From contig JBAWVS010000034.1 of the NCBI GenBank assembly GCA_037147175.1, forward strand, positions 1 to 26,995: a stretch of 26,995 nucleotides of DNA, given 5' to 3'. The position numbers were made by a program, and so were the translations under genes. Positions 8,996 to 16,160 of the stretch are shown in pieces. This DNA comes from a bacterium (lineage in GTDB: Bacteria; Cyanobacteriota; Vampirovibrionia; Gastranaerophilales; UBA9971). The notes under the pieces were generated by a model. That model saw nothing but the letters and a program-made list of their open reading frames with translations. It searched no databases and had not been told where the DNA came from. Numbering within the stretch: the stretch's first letter is position 1; every line of letters starts with the position of its first letter.

Positions 8996-9130
8996 AACTC
9001 GAATTGCTAATTAAATTTACTTGTCATTGAGAGGAGAGGCTTTAGAATCGACGCGGCAATCCATTATATTTTTTACAGATTGCTTCGTTGCTCTCGCAAT
9101 AACGATTTTGGCGATTTAGCAATTTGAGTT
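8996..9130. repeat. Palindromic interspersed repeat (MITE/REP-like)
   Basis: A 135-bp non-coding element between the kinase and thioredoxin genes. Its ends are inverted repeats: AACTCGAATTGCTAA at 8996-9010 against TTAGCAATTTGAGTT at 9116-9130 (14 of 15 pair). Inside is a second imperfect inversion, TGTCATTGAGAG at 9022-9033 against CTCTCGCAATAACGA at 9091-9105, flanked inward by GCAATCC and GATTGC. The right half recurs at 23486-23540. This has the form of the 'TCATTGCGAG...CTCGCAATGA' palindromes seen in many bacterial genomes. No ORF or transposase is inside. The remaining bases to 9239 are A+T-rich with nothing assignable. Confidence 0.75.
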
Positions 9131-9239
9131 ATTCATTCTTATCTAAATTATAAATAAGTATAACATTTTCATTAATTATTGTGTGACCGATAACAATTAG
9201 CCTTGTTTAATTTTTATTATATTAAGTTTTATGAGATTT

Positions 9240-9563
9240 TTATAAATATTTTTCGATACTGCTGATTAAAGTGGATTTTTGCATAAGCCCGACTAATCTT
9301 TCGACAGCTTCGCCGTTTTTGAAAATCAATATGCTTGGAATTCCGCTTATACTGTATTCCTGAGCAATACGGACGTTTTCATCGGTGTTAACTTTAACAA
9401 CTTTAAGGCGTCCTTTGTATTCTTCGGAAATTTCATCTATTATAGGGGCGATTTTTCTGCAAGGTCCACACCATGGAGCCCAGAAATCAACTAAAGCAAG
9501 GATTTCTGATTGTTTTACTTCCTGGTCAAAACTTGTATCGTTCACTTCTAAAGCATTTGACAT
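9240..9563 (-). CDS. trxA: Thioredoxin
   Basis: A 107-aa thioredoxin, a cytoplasmic dithiol-disulfide oxidoreductase reducing protein disulfides. The active site is VDFWAPWCGPCRKIAP, with catalytic Cys32 and Cys35. The cis-proline loop is SGIPSILIF, and the typical EVNDTSFDQEV start and GEAVERLVG region are present. Length and spacing are standard. GGAGAG lies just before the ATG at 9563. It is transcribed alone, divergently from the LptF/G permease gene, and a promoter can be seen at 9616-9643. No thioredoxin reductase is in the window. Confidence 0.97.
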   Translation of the reverse strand: MSNALEVNDTSFDQEVKQSEILALVDFWAPWCGPCRKIAPIIDEISEEYKGRLKVVKVNTDENVRIAQEYSISGIPSILIFKNGEAVERLVGLMQKSTLISSIEKYL

Positions 9564-9615
9564 TATTCTCTCCTTAAAATTGCATTTTTTATTTTAAATT
9601 CTATCAGGGGTTTTT

Positions 9616-9643
9616 ATTATAATATATTTAATAACGACATCAA
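9616..9643 (-). promoter_or_regulatory. Candidate sigma70-type promoter of trxA
   Basis: On the minus strand: TTGATG (complement of 9638-9643) as -35, a 16-base spacer, and a perfect TATAAT (complement of 9616-9621) as -10. Transcription would start near 9609, about 45 bases before the trxA ATG. On the plus strand a TATAAT at 9650-9655 could serve the divergent permease gene, but its -35 is poor. In such A+T-rich sequence TATAAT arises by chance, so the call rests on the pair and position. Confidence 0.45.
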
Positions 9644-9710
9644 CTATTTTATAATAAGAAAATAAAATCGCAATTCATTTGATGTTTAAAAATGATTTTA
9701 GTTAAGACAC

Positions 9711-10832
9711 ATGGTTTTTAGAATGAAAAAAATAAATTTGGCTTTAACGGATAAATATATATTAAAACAGCTTGTAGAAACTTTTTTGCTTGGAGTAGTA
9801 GTATTTACCTCTCTTATGTTCGCGTCAGACCAGTTTTTGTATCTGGTAAAACAAATATCAGCTTATGGAATCCCTTTTGGTGTTGCCATGAAAACAGTTA
9901 TACTTCAGCTTCCTTATATCGTAGTTTTTACAATTCCTATGGGGATACTGCTTGCGACAATCCTGACGTTTAATAAATTAAGTACCAACTGTGAATTAAC
10001 AATAATGAGAGCGTGCGGGATTAGTTTAACAAGACTTGCCATTCCTGTTCTTGTTTTCAGTTTTTCACTGGCAATATTCAGTTTTCTGGTAAATGAATTT
10101 GTCGTGCCTGCAGCTAACATGAAAGCAAAAAGTCTGATGATGCAAGCAATAGCACAAAAAAATCTCCCCGAAGGAAAATCAAATTTCTCATTTCAGGAGC
10201 TTGATCAGAATAAACAGATTAAAAGACTTTTTTATATAAGTAACTATAAACATAAAAAAATGAAGGGTGTTACAGTTTTGGATTTGTCAAAACCTGATGT
10301 GATACAGGTTATCCAATCAAAATACGGCGTTACAAATCCTGCATACTGGGAATTTGACAAGGCGGCAATGTATACAATCTCTAACTCGGGAAAAATTATG
10401 AATACAGTTGTCTTTGATTCAATGCAGCTTGATTCAAATTTAAATCTTTCCGAAATACAAAAAGACCATAAAGCAAGAGAACTTAATTTCTTTGAGCTTG
10501 CCAAGTACATAAAAACAAAAGCTAAAGAAATTGAACCGCAGCAAGTCGCTTTTCTTAAAGTAATGCTTTATGAAAAAATTGCACTGCCTGTAACTTCCTT
10601 TCTTGTTGTATTAATAGGTATTCCTTTAGCTATAAGCCCTCCGCGTGCAAAGGTCAACAGGGGATTGTTATTCAGCATTATCGTGATTTTCTGTTACTAC
10701 ATTATTAGGGCTGTTTCATCTTCTCTTGGAGAAGCTCAAATTCTTGAACCGTTCATTGCAGCATGGCTGCCGAATTTTATGGTTTTATCCATAGGAACTT
10801 TTTTGTTCTATAGAAAAGCTTATATGGTTTAG
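9711..10832 (+). CDS. LptF/LptG-family permease (YjgP/YjgQ)
   Basis: A 373-aa inner-membrane protein of the YjgP/YjgQ family. These permeases form the LptB2FG ABC transporter that extracts lipopolysaccharide and drives it to the outer membrane. The architecture is typical: N-terminal helices around residues 15-45, 60-85 and 100-130 (LPYIVVFTIPMGILLATILT, LSTNCELTIMRACGIS), a periplasmic beta-rich domain (about 140-270), and three C-terminal helices from about 285, including VTSFLVVLIGIPLAISPPRA. Which of LptF or LptG it is cannot be decided. An in-frame ATG at 9723 (MKKINLAL) is an equally good start, since neither has a clear Shine-Dalgarno. It heads a plus-strand run with carbonic anhydrase 13 bases downstream and implies a diderm envelope. 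Confidence 0.88.
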   Translation: MVFRMKKINLALTDKYILKQLVETFLLGVVVFTSLMFASDQFLYLVKQISAYGIPFGVAMKTVILQLPYIVVFTIPMGILLATILTFNKLSTNCELTIMRACGISLTRLAIPVLVFSFSLAIFSFLVNEFVVPAANMKAKSLMMQAIAQKNLPEGKSNFSFQELDQNKQIKRLFYISNYKHKKMKGVTVLDLSKPDVIQVIQSKYGVTNPAYWEFDKAAMYTISNSGKIMNTVVFDSMQLDSNLNLSEIQKDHKARELNFFELAKYIKTKAKEIEPQQVAFLKVMLYEKIALPVTSFLVVLIGIPLAISPPRAKVNRGLLFSIIVIFCYYIIRAVSSSLGEAQILEPFIAAWLPNFMVLSIGTFLFYRKAYMV

Positions 10833-10845
10833 TGAGGAGAAAAAG

Positions 10846-11418
10846 TTGATAAAAGCTAAAGAAGCTCTTGAAAAACTTATTAAAGGCAATGAGAGATTTG
10901 CTTCAGGAAATTTTGAAAAACCGAACAGGTGTAATATTAGAAGAGGAGAACTCCTTGGGGGGCAAACACCTTTTGCGGCTATTCTTAGCTGTTCTGATTC
11001 GAGAACACCCGGTGAAATAGTATTTGATCAGGGGCTTGGTGATCTTTTTGTCGTCAGGGTTGCAGGAAATATCCTTGCGGAAGAAGTTATCGGAAGTCTT
11101 GCTTATGCGGTTAATGATCTTGATGTAAACCTTGTAATTGTTATGGGACACGACCATTGCGGAGCAGTTACCGCCGCATTAAATGACGATAATAAATGTA
11201 TTTATGTGAAAAGTCTTATTGATAAAATTAAACCGCTAATTTCCAGTCATAATACGTTGGATGATCTTGAAAAAATAACAAAAAGAAATGTTAAAAACGT
11301 TGTTAGTCAGCTAAAAAGCCTTAATGTGGTTTTTAATAATAAAATTTCCGATGGAAAACTTGAAATTATCGGTGCATATTATGATCTTCAAACAGGTAAA
11401 GTCGATTTTGGCGACTAA
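10846..11418 (+). CDS. Beta-class carbonic anhydrase
   Basis: Zinc enzyme interconverting CO2 and bicarbonate. The 190-aa sequence carries the beta-class signatures: AILSCSDSRTPGEIVFD with zinc ligand Cys49 and the Asp51/Arg53 dyad, FVVRVAGNI, and MGHDHCGAVTAA with His102 and Cys105. The C-terminal GAYYDLQTGKVDF is also typical. The start is a TTG at 10846 with GAGGAG at proper spacing, directly after the permease stop, so it is co-transcribed. A short form compared with many 200-230 aa homologues, but with all zinc ligands. Likely role: bicarbonate supply for carboxylases or pH balance (inference). Confidence 0.95.
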   Translation: MIKAKEALEKLIKGNERFASGNFEKPNRCNIRRGELLGGQTPFAAILSCSDSRTPGEIVFDQGLGDLFVVRVAGNILAEEVIGSLAYAVNDLDVNLVIVMGHDHCGAVTAALNDDNKCIYVKSLIDKIKPLISSHNTLDDLEKITKRNVKNVVSQLKSLNVVFNNKISDGKLEIIGAYYDLQTGKVDFGD

Positions 11419-11503
11419 ATAAATTCAGACCTTTTTACTTTTTTTTTTATTAGGTGTATTCTAAAAAATATAAGGTATGCACTAAATAAAAAGGACATTT
11501 AAG

Positions 11504-12421
11504 ATGACTGAATATGTTTTTATGGATGGTGAATTTGTACAGGAAAGTAACGCTAAAATTAGCGTAAAAACTCATGCTTTTCTTTACGGAACTTCAATAT
11601 TTGAAGGAATAAGAGCTTATTGGAATGAAGAAGAAAAACAGCTTTATGTCTTCAGAATGCGCGAACATTATGAAAGACTTCACAGAAGCGCAAGAATAAT
11701 GCTAATGAAGCCTGCTTATTCAGTTGATGAAATGTGTAATTTGACAATCGAGCTTTTAAGAAAAAATGCGCCCCAAACTGATACTTATATAAGACCGACT
11801 ATGTACAAAAGCGCTCAGGCAATCGGACCTAAGCTTACAGGACCGGATTCATTTCTGGTATTTACATGTCCTTTAGGCAATTATGTAGATGTTACAAAAG
11901 GTTTAAGTGTTTGCGTATCCAGTTGGAGAAGGCTTGATGATAATATGATTCCTCCAAGAGCTAAAGTCGGCGGAGCTTATGCAAATACGGCCCTTATTAT
12001 AACCGAGGCTCTAAATGCAGGATATGATGAAGCATTAGTGCTTTCAAGCGAAGGGCATGTTTCTGAAGGAAGTGCAATGAACTTTTTCCTTGTTGAAAAC
12101 GGCAAACTTATCACTTCACCAATAACCGATAATATTTTAATCGGAATTACAAGGGATGCTGTGAAACAAATAGCTCAAAATGAATTTGGTCTTGAAGTTG
12201 TAGAAAGACCAATAGACAGAACGGAGTTATATATTTCTGATGAAGCTTTCTATTGCGGAACAGGAGCGCAGATTAGCCCGATAACCAAAATAGATTCAAG
12301 ACCTTTAGGCAACGGAGAAATCGGTCCTATAACCAAAAAGATTCAGGATTTATATTTTGAAATAGTAAGAGGCAAGGTCGACAAGTACAAAAACTGGTGT
12401 ACGTCTATTTATGATAATTAA
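11504..12421 (+). CDS. ilvE: Branched-chain amino acid aminotransferase
   Basis: A 305-aa PLP enzyme of fold type IV that performs the last transamination of Val, Ile and Leu synthesis, and the first step of their breakdown, with 2-oxoglutarate/glutamate. Seen: KTHAFLYGTSIFEGIRAYW, TYIRPTMY, the PLP-binding Lys154 in PPRAKVGGAYANT, SEGSAMNFFLV, GITRDAV and FYCGTGAQI. The match to class I bacterial IlvE (about 305 aa) is full length. AAAGGA precedes the ATG. The 85-base gap from the carbonic anhydrase gene has a T-run but no clear terminator, so it may share the upstream transcript or have its own promoter. Its last 11 bases overlap mlaE. Confidence 0.95.
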   Translation: MTEYVFMDGEFVQESNAKISVKTHAFLYGTSIFEGIRAYWNEEEKQLYVFRMREHYERLHRSARIMLMKPAYSVDEMCNLTIELLRKNAPQTDTYIRPTMYKSAQAIGPKLTGPDSFLVFTCPLGNYVDVTKGLSVCVSSWRRLDDNMIPPRAKVGGAYANTALIITEALNAGYDEALVLSSEGHVSEGSAMNFFLVENGKLITSPITDNILIGITRDAVKQIAQNEFGLEVVERPIDRTELYISDEAFYCGTGAQISPITKIDSRPLGNGEIGPITKKIQDLYFEIVRGKVDKYKNWCTSIYDN

Positions 12422-13145
12422 GTTTATCGGCGCATGTGTAATAAACCTTTATAAAGCCCTTAAATGTATTTTTCAGGGCAAAATCAGCCTCAAAAGAACT
12501 ATTTTTCAGGCATCCGTAATAGGTTATGATTCATTGCCCATAGCTTTAACGATTTCTATGGTTGCAGGAGCGGTTTTATCGCTACAAATTTCGCAGCAAT
12601 TTATGCTTACAGGCGCTGATTCTTATATTGGCGGACTTGTTTCGCTCGCAATAACAAGAGAAATGGCGCCCATCTTTGCAGCGCTTGCAATAGGAGCAAG
12701 AGCAGGAACTGCAATGACAGCAGAAATAGGCAATATGTGTGTAACAGAGCAGGTAGATGCCTTGAAAGTCTTAAAAGTTGACCCGATTGGCTACCTTCTT
12801 GTTCCAAGAATGCTTGCAGGAATTGTCGTTGTTCCTCTGGTAACAATAATTGCAGAATTTATGGGAATTGTCGGTGGAATGTTTGTTGCCAACAATGCTG
12901 TTGCCCTGCATCCGTATATGTATATTAAATCTGTATGGCTTTATTCAAATACTTATGATATTAAGTCAAGCCTTGTAAAAGCAGCTGTCTTTGGGGTTCT
13001 CATTACTGTTATTTGCGTAACTCACGGTTTGCAGACAAAAGGCGGGGCAAGGGAAGTCGGGATTTCTACAACAAAGGCTGCCATCTGGACAGCCGTTGCA
13101 ATTCCTGTTTTTGATCTTCTCTTAAGCTGGATGTTTTTCGCTTAA
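12411..13145 (+). CDS. mlaE: MlaE-family ABC transporter permease
   Basis: A 244-aa inner-membrane permease of the MlaE/YrbE/TrnD family, part of MCE-type ABC transporters that move phospholipids between the inner and outer membranes. Five to six hydrophobic helices are visible, with family motifs SLAITREMAPIFAALAIGAR, AGTAMTAEIGNMCVTEQVDA and PRMLAGIVVVPLVT. Its ATG lies inside the ilvE 3' end (11-base overlap), pointing to translational coupling. The ATPase (MlaF) and MCE (MlaD) partners are not next to it; small minus-strand genes follow instead. The TTAA at its end is shared: its stop overlaps the stop of the convergent 82-aa gene by four bases. Its last 16 bases are part of the 327-bp tandem duplication. 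Confidence 0.93.
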   Translation: MIIKFIGACVINLYKALKCIFQGKISLKRTIFQASVIGYDSLPIALTISMVAGAVLSLQISQQFMLTGADSYIGGLVSLAITREMAPIFAALAIGARAGTAMTAEIGNMCVTEQVDALKVLKVDPIGYLLVPRMLAGIVVVPLVTIIAEFMGIVGGMFVANNAVALHPYMYIKSVWLYSNTYDIKSSLVKAAVFGVLITVICVTHGLQTKGGAREVGISTTKAAIWTAVAIPVFDLLLSWMFFA

Positions 13146-13390
13146 GCCAATATATCCAGAAAATCTAATACTTCAGTATTTAAAAATTTCATATCCTTAA
13201 TTGGTTGTTTGCCGGCTATTTTAAGATCAAAACTCGTAAAAGGATCTTTGCTGCCATGTTTGATATTTGTTATTGTTGCTGTTTTGCCATGTGATTCAGG
13301 ATCACAGTATTTTTTATTAATTCTTAAATTTAGTCCTTCTGTTAAATCTTTTACCGGATATGCTCCAAAACCAAGATTTTTTACTTGCAT
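13142..13390 (-). CDS. Small FGA-motif protein, duplicate copy 1 (82 aa)
   Basis: An 82-aa soluble protein of unknown function, starting MQVKNLGFGAYPVKDL. It has no signal peptide, membrane segment or cysteine motif beyond one Cys. The N-terminal MxxxNLxFGA motif is shared with its twin (13469-13717) and with the 80-aa neighbour (13744-13986). It differs from its twin at only two residues, KDMKFLNTEV here against EDMKFLNTDV. AGAAAGG precedes the ATG. It is the promoter-distal gene of a minus-strand trio and converges on mlaE with a four-base overlap. Near-perfect protein conservation with an intact start and Shine-Dalgarno argues it is functional. I do not recognise the family. Confidence 0.8.
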   Translation of the reverse strand: MQVKNLGFGAYPVKDLTEGLNLRINKKYCDPESHGKTATITNIKHGSKDPFTSFDLKIAGKQPIKDMKFLNTEVLDFLDILA

Positions 13391-13416
13391 AATACTTTAC
13401 TTTTCCTTTCTGACTG

Positions 13417-13456
13417 TTACTTTTTTTCCCAGCCGTCTAAATTATATTTAAGTACC
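13417..13456 (-). pseudogene. Remnant of the 80-aa gene's 3' end between the duplicates
   Basis: Thirteen codons (SVLKYNLDGWEKK plus TAA) corresponding to the C-terminus of the 13744-13986 product (SVLNYDLVGWEKK). They were carried along by the tandem duplication and now stand without the rest of the gene. Three of 13 codons already differ in sense, consistent with loss of constraint. The fragment fixes the direction of the event: the ancestral order was mlaE, one 82-aa gene, then the 80-aa gene. Confidence 0.85.
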
Positions 13457-13468
13457 GATGTTTTTCGC

Positions 13469-13717
13469 TTAAGCCAATATATCCAGAAAGTCTAATACAT
13501 CAGTATTTAAAAATTTCATATCTTCAATTGGTTGTTTTCCGGCTATTTTAAGATCAAAACTCGTAAAAGGATCTTTGCTGCCATGTTTGATATTTGTTAT
13601 TGTTGCTGTTTTGCCATGTGATTCAGGATCACAGTATTTTTTATTAATTCTTAAATTTAGTCCTTCTGTTAAATCTTTTACCGGATATGCTCCAAAACCA
13701 AGATTTTTTACTTGCAT
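13469..13717 (-). CDS. Small FGA-motif protein, duplicate copy 2 (82 aa)
   Basis: Twin of the 13142-13390 gene: 82 aa, 80 identical residues, same start (MQVKNLGFGAYPVK) and same Shine-Dalgarno (AGAAAGG). The stop is part of the copied mlaE tail sequence. The body contains ESHGKTATITNIKHGSKDPF, which looks like beta strands, and a C-terminal leucine-rich helix (FLDILA). Function unknown. It lies 26 bases downstream of the 80-aa gene on the same strand with no hairpin between, so all three small genes are probably one transcript. Confidence 0.8.
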   Translation of the reverse strand: MQVKNLGFGAYPVKDLTEGLNLRINKKYCDPESHGKTATITNIKHGSKDPFTSFDLKIAGKQPIEDMKFLNTDVLDFLDILA

Positions 13718-13743
13718 AATACTTTACTTTTCCTTTCTGACTG

Positions 13744-13986
13744 TTACTTTTTTTCCCAGCCGACTAAATCATAGTTAAGTACGGATGTTTTATCGTAAGT
13801 AGTTGTAAATCGCGGCTTTTCGAACCTATCTTTATCCGCATATTGAAATGTTACTTCTTTTTTTCCACCGGATGAATTTTTTGAGCTCAAAACTACTCGT
13901 TGTTCACCTTCGGCATCTTTTAAAATCATTCTTTTTTTTAAAGCACCTACTGTGATTGCACCAAAACTAAGATTTCTTATTTCCAT
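13744..13986 (-). CDS. Small FGA-motif protein (80 aa)
   Basis: An 80-aa product beginning MEIRNLSFGAITVGALKKRM and ending NYDLVGWEKK. The first ten residues parallel MQVKNLGFGA of the neighbouring pair, and all three are of similar size. Beyond the N-terminus (RMILKDAEGEQRVVLSSKN against LRINKKYCDPESHGKTATI) similarity is only suggestive, so they may be distant paralogues or may share just the motif. GGGGA lies six bases before the ATG. It is the first gene of the small-gene cluster. Sequence is basic and beta-rich, with no export signal. Function unknown. Confidence 0.75.
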   Translation of the reverse strand: MEIRNLSFGAITVGALKKRMILKDAEGEQRVVLSSKNSSGGKKEVTFQYADKDRFEKPRFTTTYDKTSVLNYDLVGWEKK

Positions 13987-14088
13987 AATATTTCCCCTTT
14001 TCTTTGTGAATTATAATTACTATTTATATAAGTCCCGTGAAAAAATAAAGTGACAAAAAATTTCTGCTTTATTTATAATTTGTTACAA

Positions 14089-14117
14089 AAAAACTCCCTA
14101 AAAACAGGGAGTTTTTT
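14089..14117 (-). terminator. Bidirectional hairpin terminator after malQ
   Basis: Perfect 12-bp inverted repeat AAAAAACTCCCT (14089-14100), five-base loop, AGGGAGTTTTTT (14106-14117). It lies 18 bases past the malQ stop on the minus strand and ends in six T in either direction. It insulates the small-gene cluster from malQ. Confidence 0.88.
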
Positions 14118-14134
14118 CTTGATTTTAGATATTT

Positions 14135-16072
14135 TTATTTACCGTAAAATTCGGCGCATTTTCTTAAATTTTCTATAACATCATTATGTTTTTGGGCAAA
14201 TTTATGACCTTTTGCTTCAATAGCAAGAATAAGCACTTCAAGAATGTTCATTGCTTCGCCTTTTGCAACTTGTTCCTGAAAATAACATTCATAATTGTTA
14301 GGGATTCTTAATGACCAGTTTTCACTTCCTGAAGTTCCAGGCATGTTATATCTTTCGCGGCTTCCGAAAAAATCTGCAAAGAATATCTGAATATTTTCAG
14401 CAGGACTTGCAAATAATTCCGCAAACTTTGCGGTAAGAAATTTTTGAGGATTTTGCATAATCTCATTCTTGAACTCTTGTACATGTGACTCTTTTAAATC
14501 AGAGGAAAGGTTTTCTGCATGCAAAGATACTCCATTAGTATTGTATAGTTCGTCAACCCAGCTCATTAAAGGCTGGTTGTCATGACTTCCAATCATTGCC
14601 CAGTGTTGTGGTTCAGTATGTTTTATCCTGTAAGGATGGTCTTTAACTTCCGGATCAACAAACTGAGTCATTCTTATTCCGCTGAATTTAAGCTTTTCCA
14701 TTACAGCTACAACAGGGGCAGTAATAGTTCCAAGATCTTCGCAAATAATAAATTCTTTGCTTATGCCTTTTGACTTAGCTGCTTCAATTACAATATTTTC
14801 AAGAATTCTTGCATATTCTTTGATTTGGTCGTCATTAACCGATAAAACCCTTTTTTCGCTTTCAGGACCGACTTCTTGATTTAAGTCTTTAATTCTTATC
14901 AAAGAATATTTGCTAAGCTCAGCGTGTTCAGGAGAAGAATAAAGCCTTGAAGCGCCCTGTTCGGGTCTTGGGAGCAAACCTGATTTGTAAACAAAAGGGT
15001 CTATAAGTCCGATAATATGGTCGATTCTTACGCCACCCGGGTTTTCTTCAAACATTTTAGAGAACCTTGCTTTAAGAAGTTTTCCTCCATCGCCAAGACT
15101 GCCGTCTTTGTTAAAGATTTTTTCGGGATCCATTACAGGAAATCCCCATGCCTGTCCGTCTGCGGCAAAGATGTCGGGAGGACAGCCCAAATTCCAACCA
15201 TTCAAAAATAATGCCTGATTTGCCCAGTAATCTCTGTCTGAAAAAGCCACCTGACAGTCTGCAATCGTTTTCATTTTATTGTTTAAAACAAAACTTTTCG
15301 TTGTTTGTTTTTGGAAGTCAGAAATGAATTGAACAAATTCATAGTATTCAATTTCGTCTTTCTGGTTATTTTTTAGTTCAGCTATTCTATTTTGAACATC
15401 TGATCCGGAAAATTTGCCTTCAGCGTTAAAAAGATTTTTATCAAGCTCATCTGTCCACATTGGCCAGTAATCATTGCCATGTTTTATGGAAATTGCTTCA
15501 TACAAAGCATCTTTTTCCAGCCAGTACTGATTTTTTTTGACAAATTCCTGTAATTTATTGTTTAATTTTTTAACGCTTGAGTCCCCTTCCGATAATTTCT
15601 TTTTGAAATTATTAAAAGCTTCTCTCAGCGCGGAGTCACTGTTTTTATAAATATATCCGTAAGCAACCCTATTGTGTTGTGATGGATTATTATTGACAAT
15701 TTTATCAAAAGTTTCAAAAGACAGAATACCTGAAAAATCTTTTTGTGTAAGTTGATAAAGATCAATAAACAGGGGATTGTTTGAAAACATTGTTCCAATA
15801 TAAGGAGAAGCGTCTATTGATTTTGTTTTGCCTTCAGGACCGAGCTGAATTCCGTTAAACCCGAGATCGGAAAGAAATGCCATAAAGCTTTGTCCGCCTC
15901 TGGTGTTTGGAGAGCCAATGCCGTAATCTTGCCCCTCAGAAGAAGGAAAGCTGGGACCATGAACAATCATTGAAAGATTTTTTTTATTCAAAACTTTTAA
16001 TGCTTTTTGAATAGCTTTTTTTATTTCTGTTTTTTCTCTTGCGGATGGATCTTTGCAGGTAAAAATGCTCAT
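14135..16072 (-). CDS. malQ: 4-alpha-glucanotransferase (amylomaltase, GH77)
   Basis: A 645-aa cytoplasmic enzyme of glycoside hydrolase family 77 that transfers alpha-1,4-glucan segments between maltodextrins or to glucose, used in glycogen/maltodextrin turnover. Key motifs: SSEGQDYGIGSPNTRGGQSF in the N-terminal substrate region, NLGCPPDIFAADGQAWGFPV (a GH77 signature), nucleophile Asp351 in GGVRIDHIIG, acid/base Glu445 in FIICEDLGT, and transition-state Asp498 in GSHDNQP (GTHDN in most homologues). Larger than the ~500-aa Thermus-type enzymes because of an insertion around residues 120-270. GGAAGTG precedes the ATG. Divergent from the alcohol dehydrogenase; no other glycogen genes are nearby. 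Confidence 0.93.
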   Translation of the reverse strand: MSIFTCKDPSAREKTEIKKAIQKALKVLNKKNLSMIVHGPSFPSSEGQDYGIGSPNTRGGQSFMAFLSDLGFNGIQLGPEGKTKSIDASPYIGTMFSNNPLFIDLYQLTQKDFSGILSFETFDKIVNNNPSQHNRVAYGYIYKNSDSALREAFNNFKKKLSEGDSSVKKLNNKLQEFVKKNQYWLEKDALYEAISIKHGNDYWPMWTDELDKNLFNAEGKFSGSDVQNRIAELKNNQKDEIEYYEFVQFISDFQKQTTKSFVLNNKMKTIADCQVAFSDRDYWANQALFLNGWNLGCPPDIFAADGQAWGFPVMDPEKIFNKDGSLGDGGKLLKARFSKMFEENPGGVRIDHIIGLIDPFVYKSGLLPRPEQGASRLYSSPEHAELSKYSLIRIKDLNQEVGPESEKRVLSVNDDQIKEYARILENIVIEAAKSKGISKEFIICEDLGTITAPVVAVMEKLKFSGIRMTQFVDPEVKDHPYRIKHTEPQHWAMIGSHDNQPLMSWVDELYNTNGVSLHAENLSSDLKESHVQEFKNEIMQNPQKFLTAKFAELFASPAENIQIFFADFFGSRERYNMPGTSGSENWSLRIPNNYECYFQEQVAKGEAMNILEVLILAIEAKGHKFAQKHNDVIENLRKCAEFYGK

Positions 16073-16160
16073 TCTTTCACTTCCTCTAAATTTTAAATAT
16101 ACTTTTAAAATATTATATTATAGTTATAAAATCATAGTAAATGAAATTTCGAAGAGTAAA

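Larger units (their letters stand above)
13130..13783. repeat. 327-bp tandem duplication, two units
   Basis: Unit 1 is 13130-13456 and unit 2 is 13457-13783. Each contains the last 16 bases of mlaE, a complete 82-aa gene and the last 13 codons of the following 80-aa gene. The junction sequence GATGTTTT occurs at 13130 in mlaE, at 13457 between the units, and at 13784 in the third gene, so an 8-base microhomology explains the duplication. By eye the units differ at nine positions, all in the first ~82 or last ~21 bases; 224 bases (13212-13435 against 13539-13762) are identical. Confidence 0.93.

Noticed and set aside
12607-12846. Minus-strand Leu/Gln-rich frame inside mlaE
   Set aside because: Shadow of the membrane-helix codons of mlaE, with no start signal.
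16053-16160. N-terminal extension of the alcohol dehydrogenase into malQ
   Set aside because: The extra 36 residues do not resemble the family and overlap malQ's start; MNFMKAAVFK at 16161 has its own Shine-Dalgarno.
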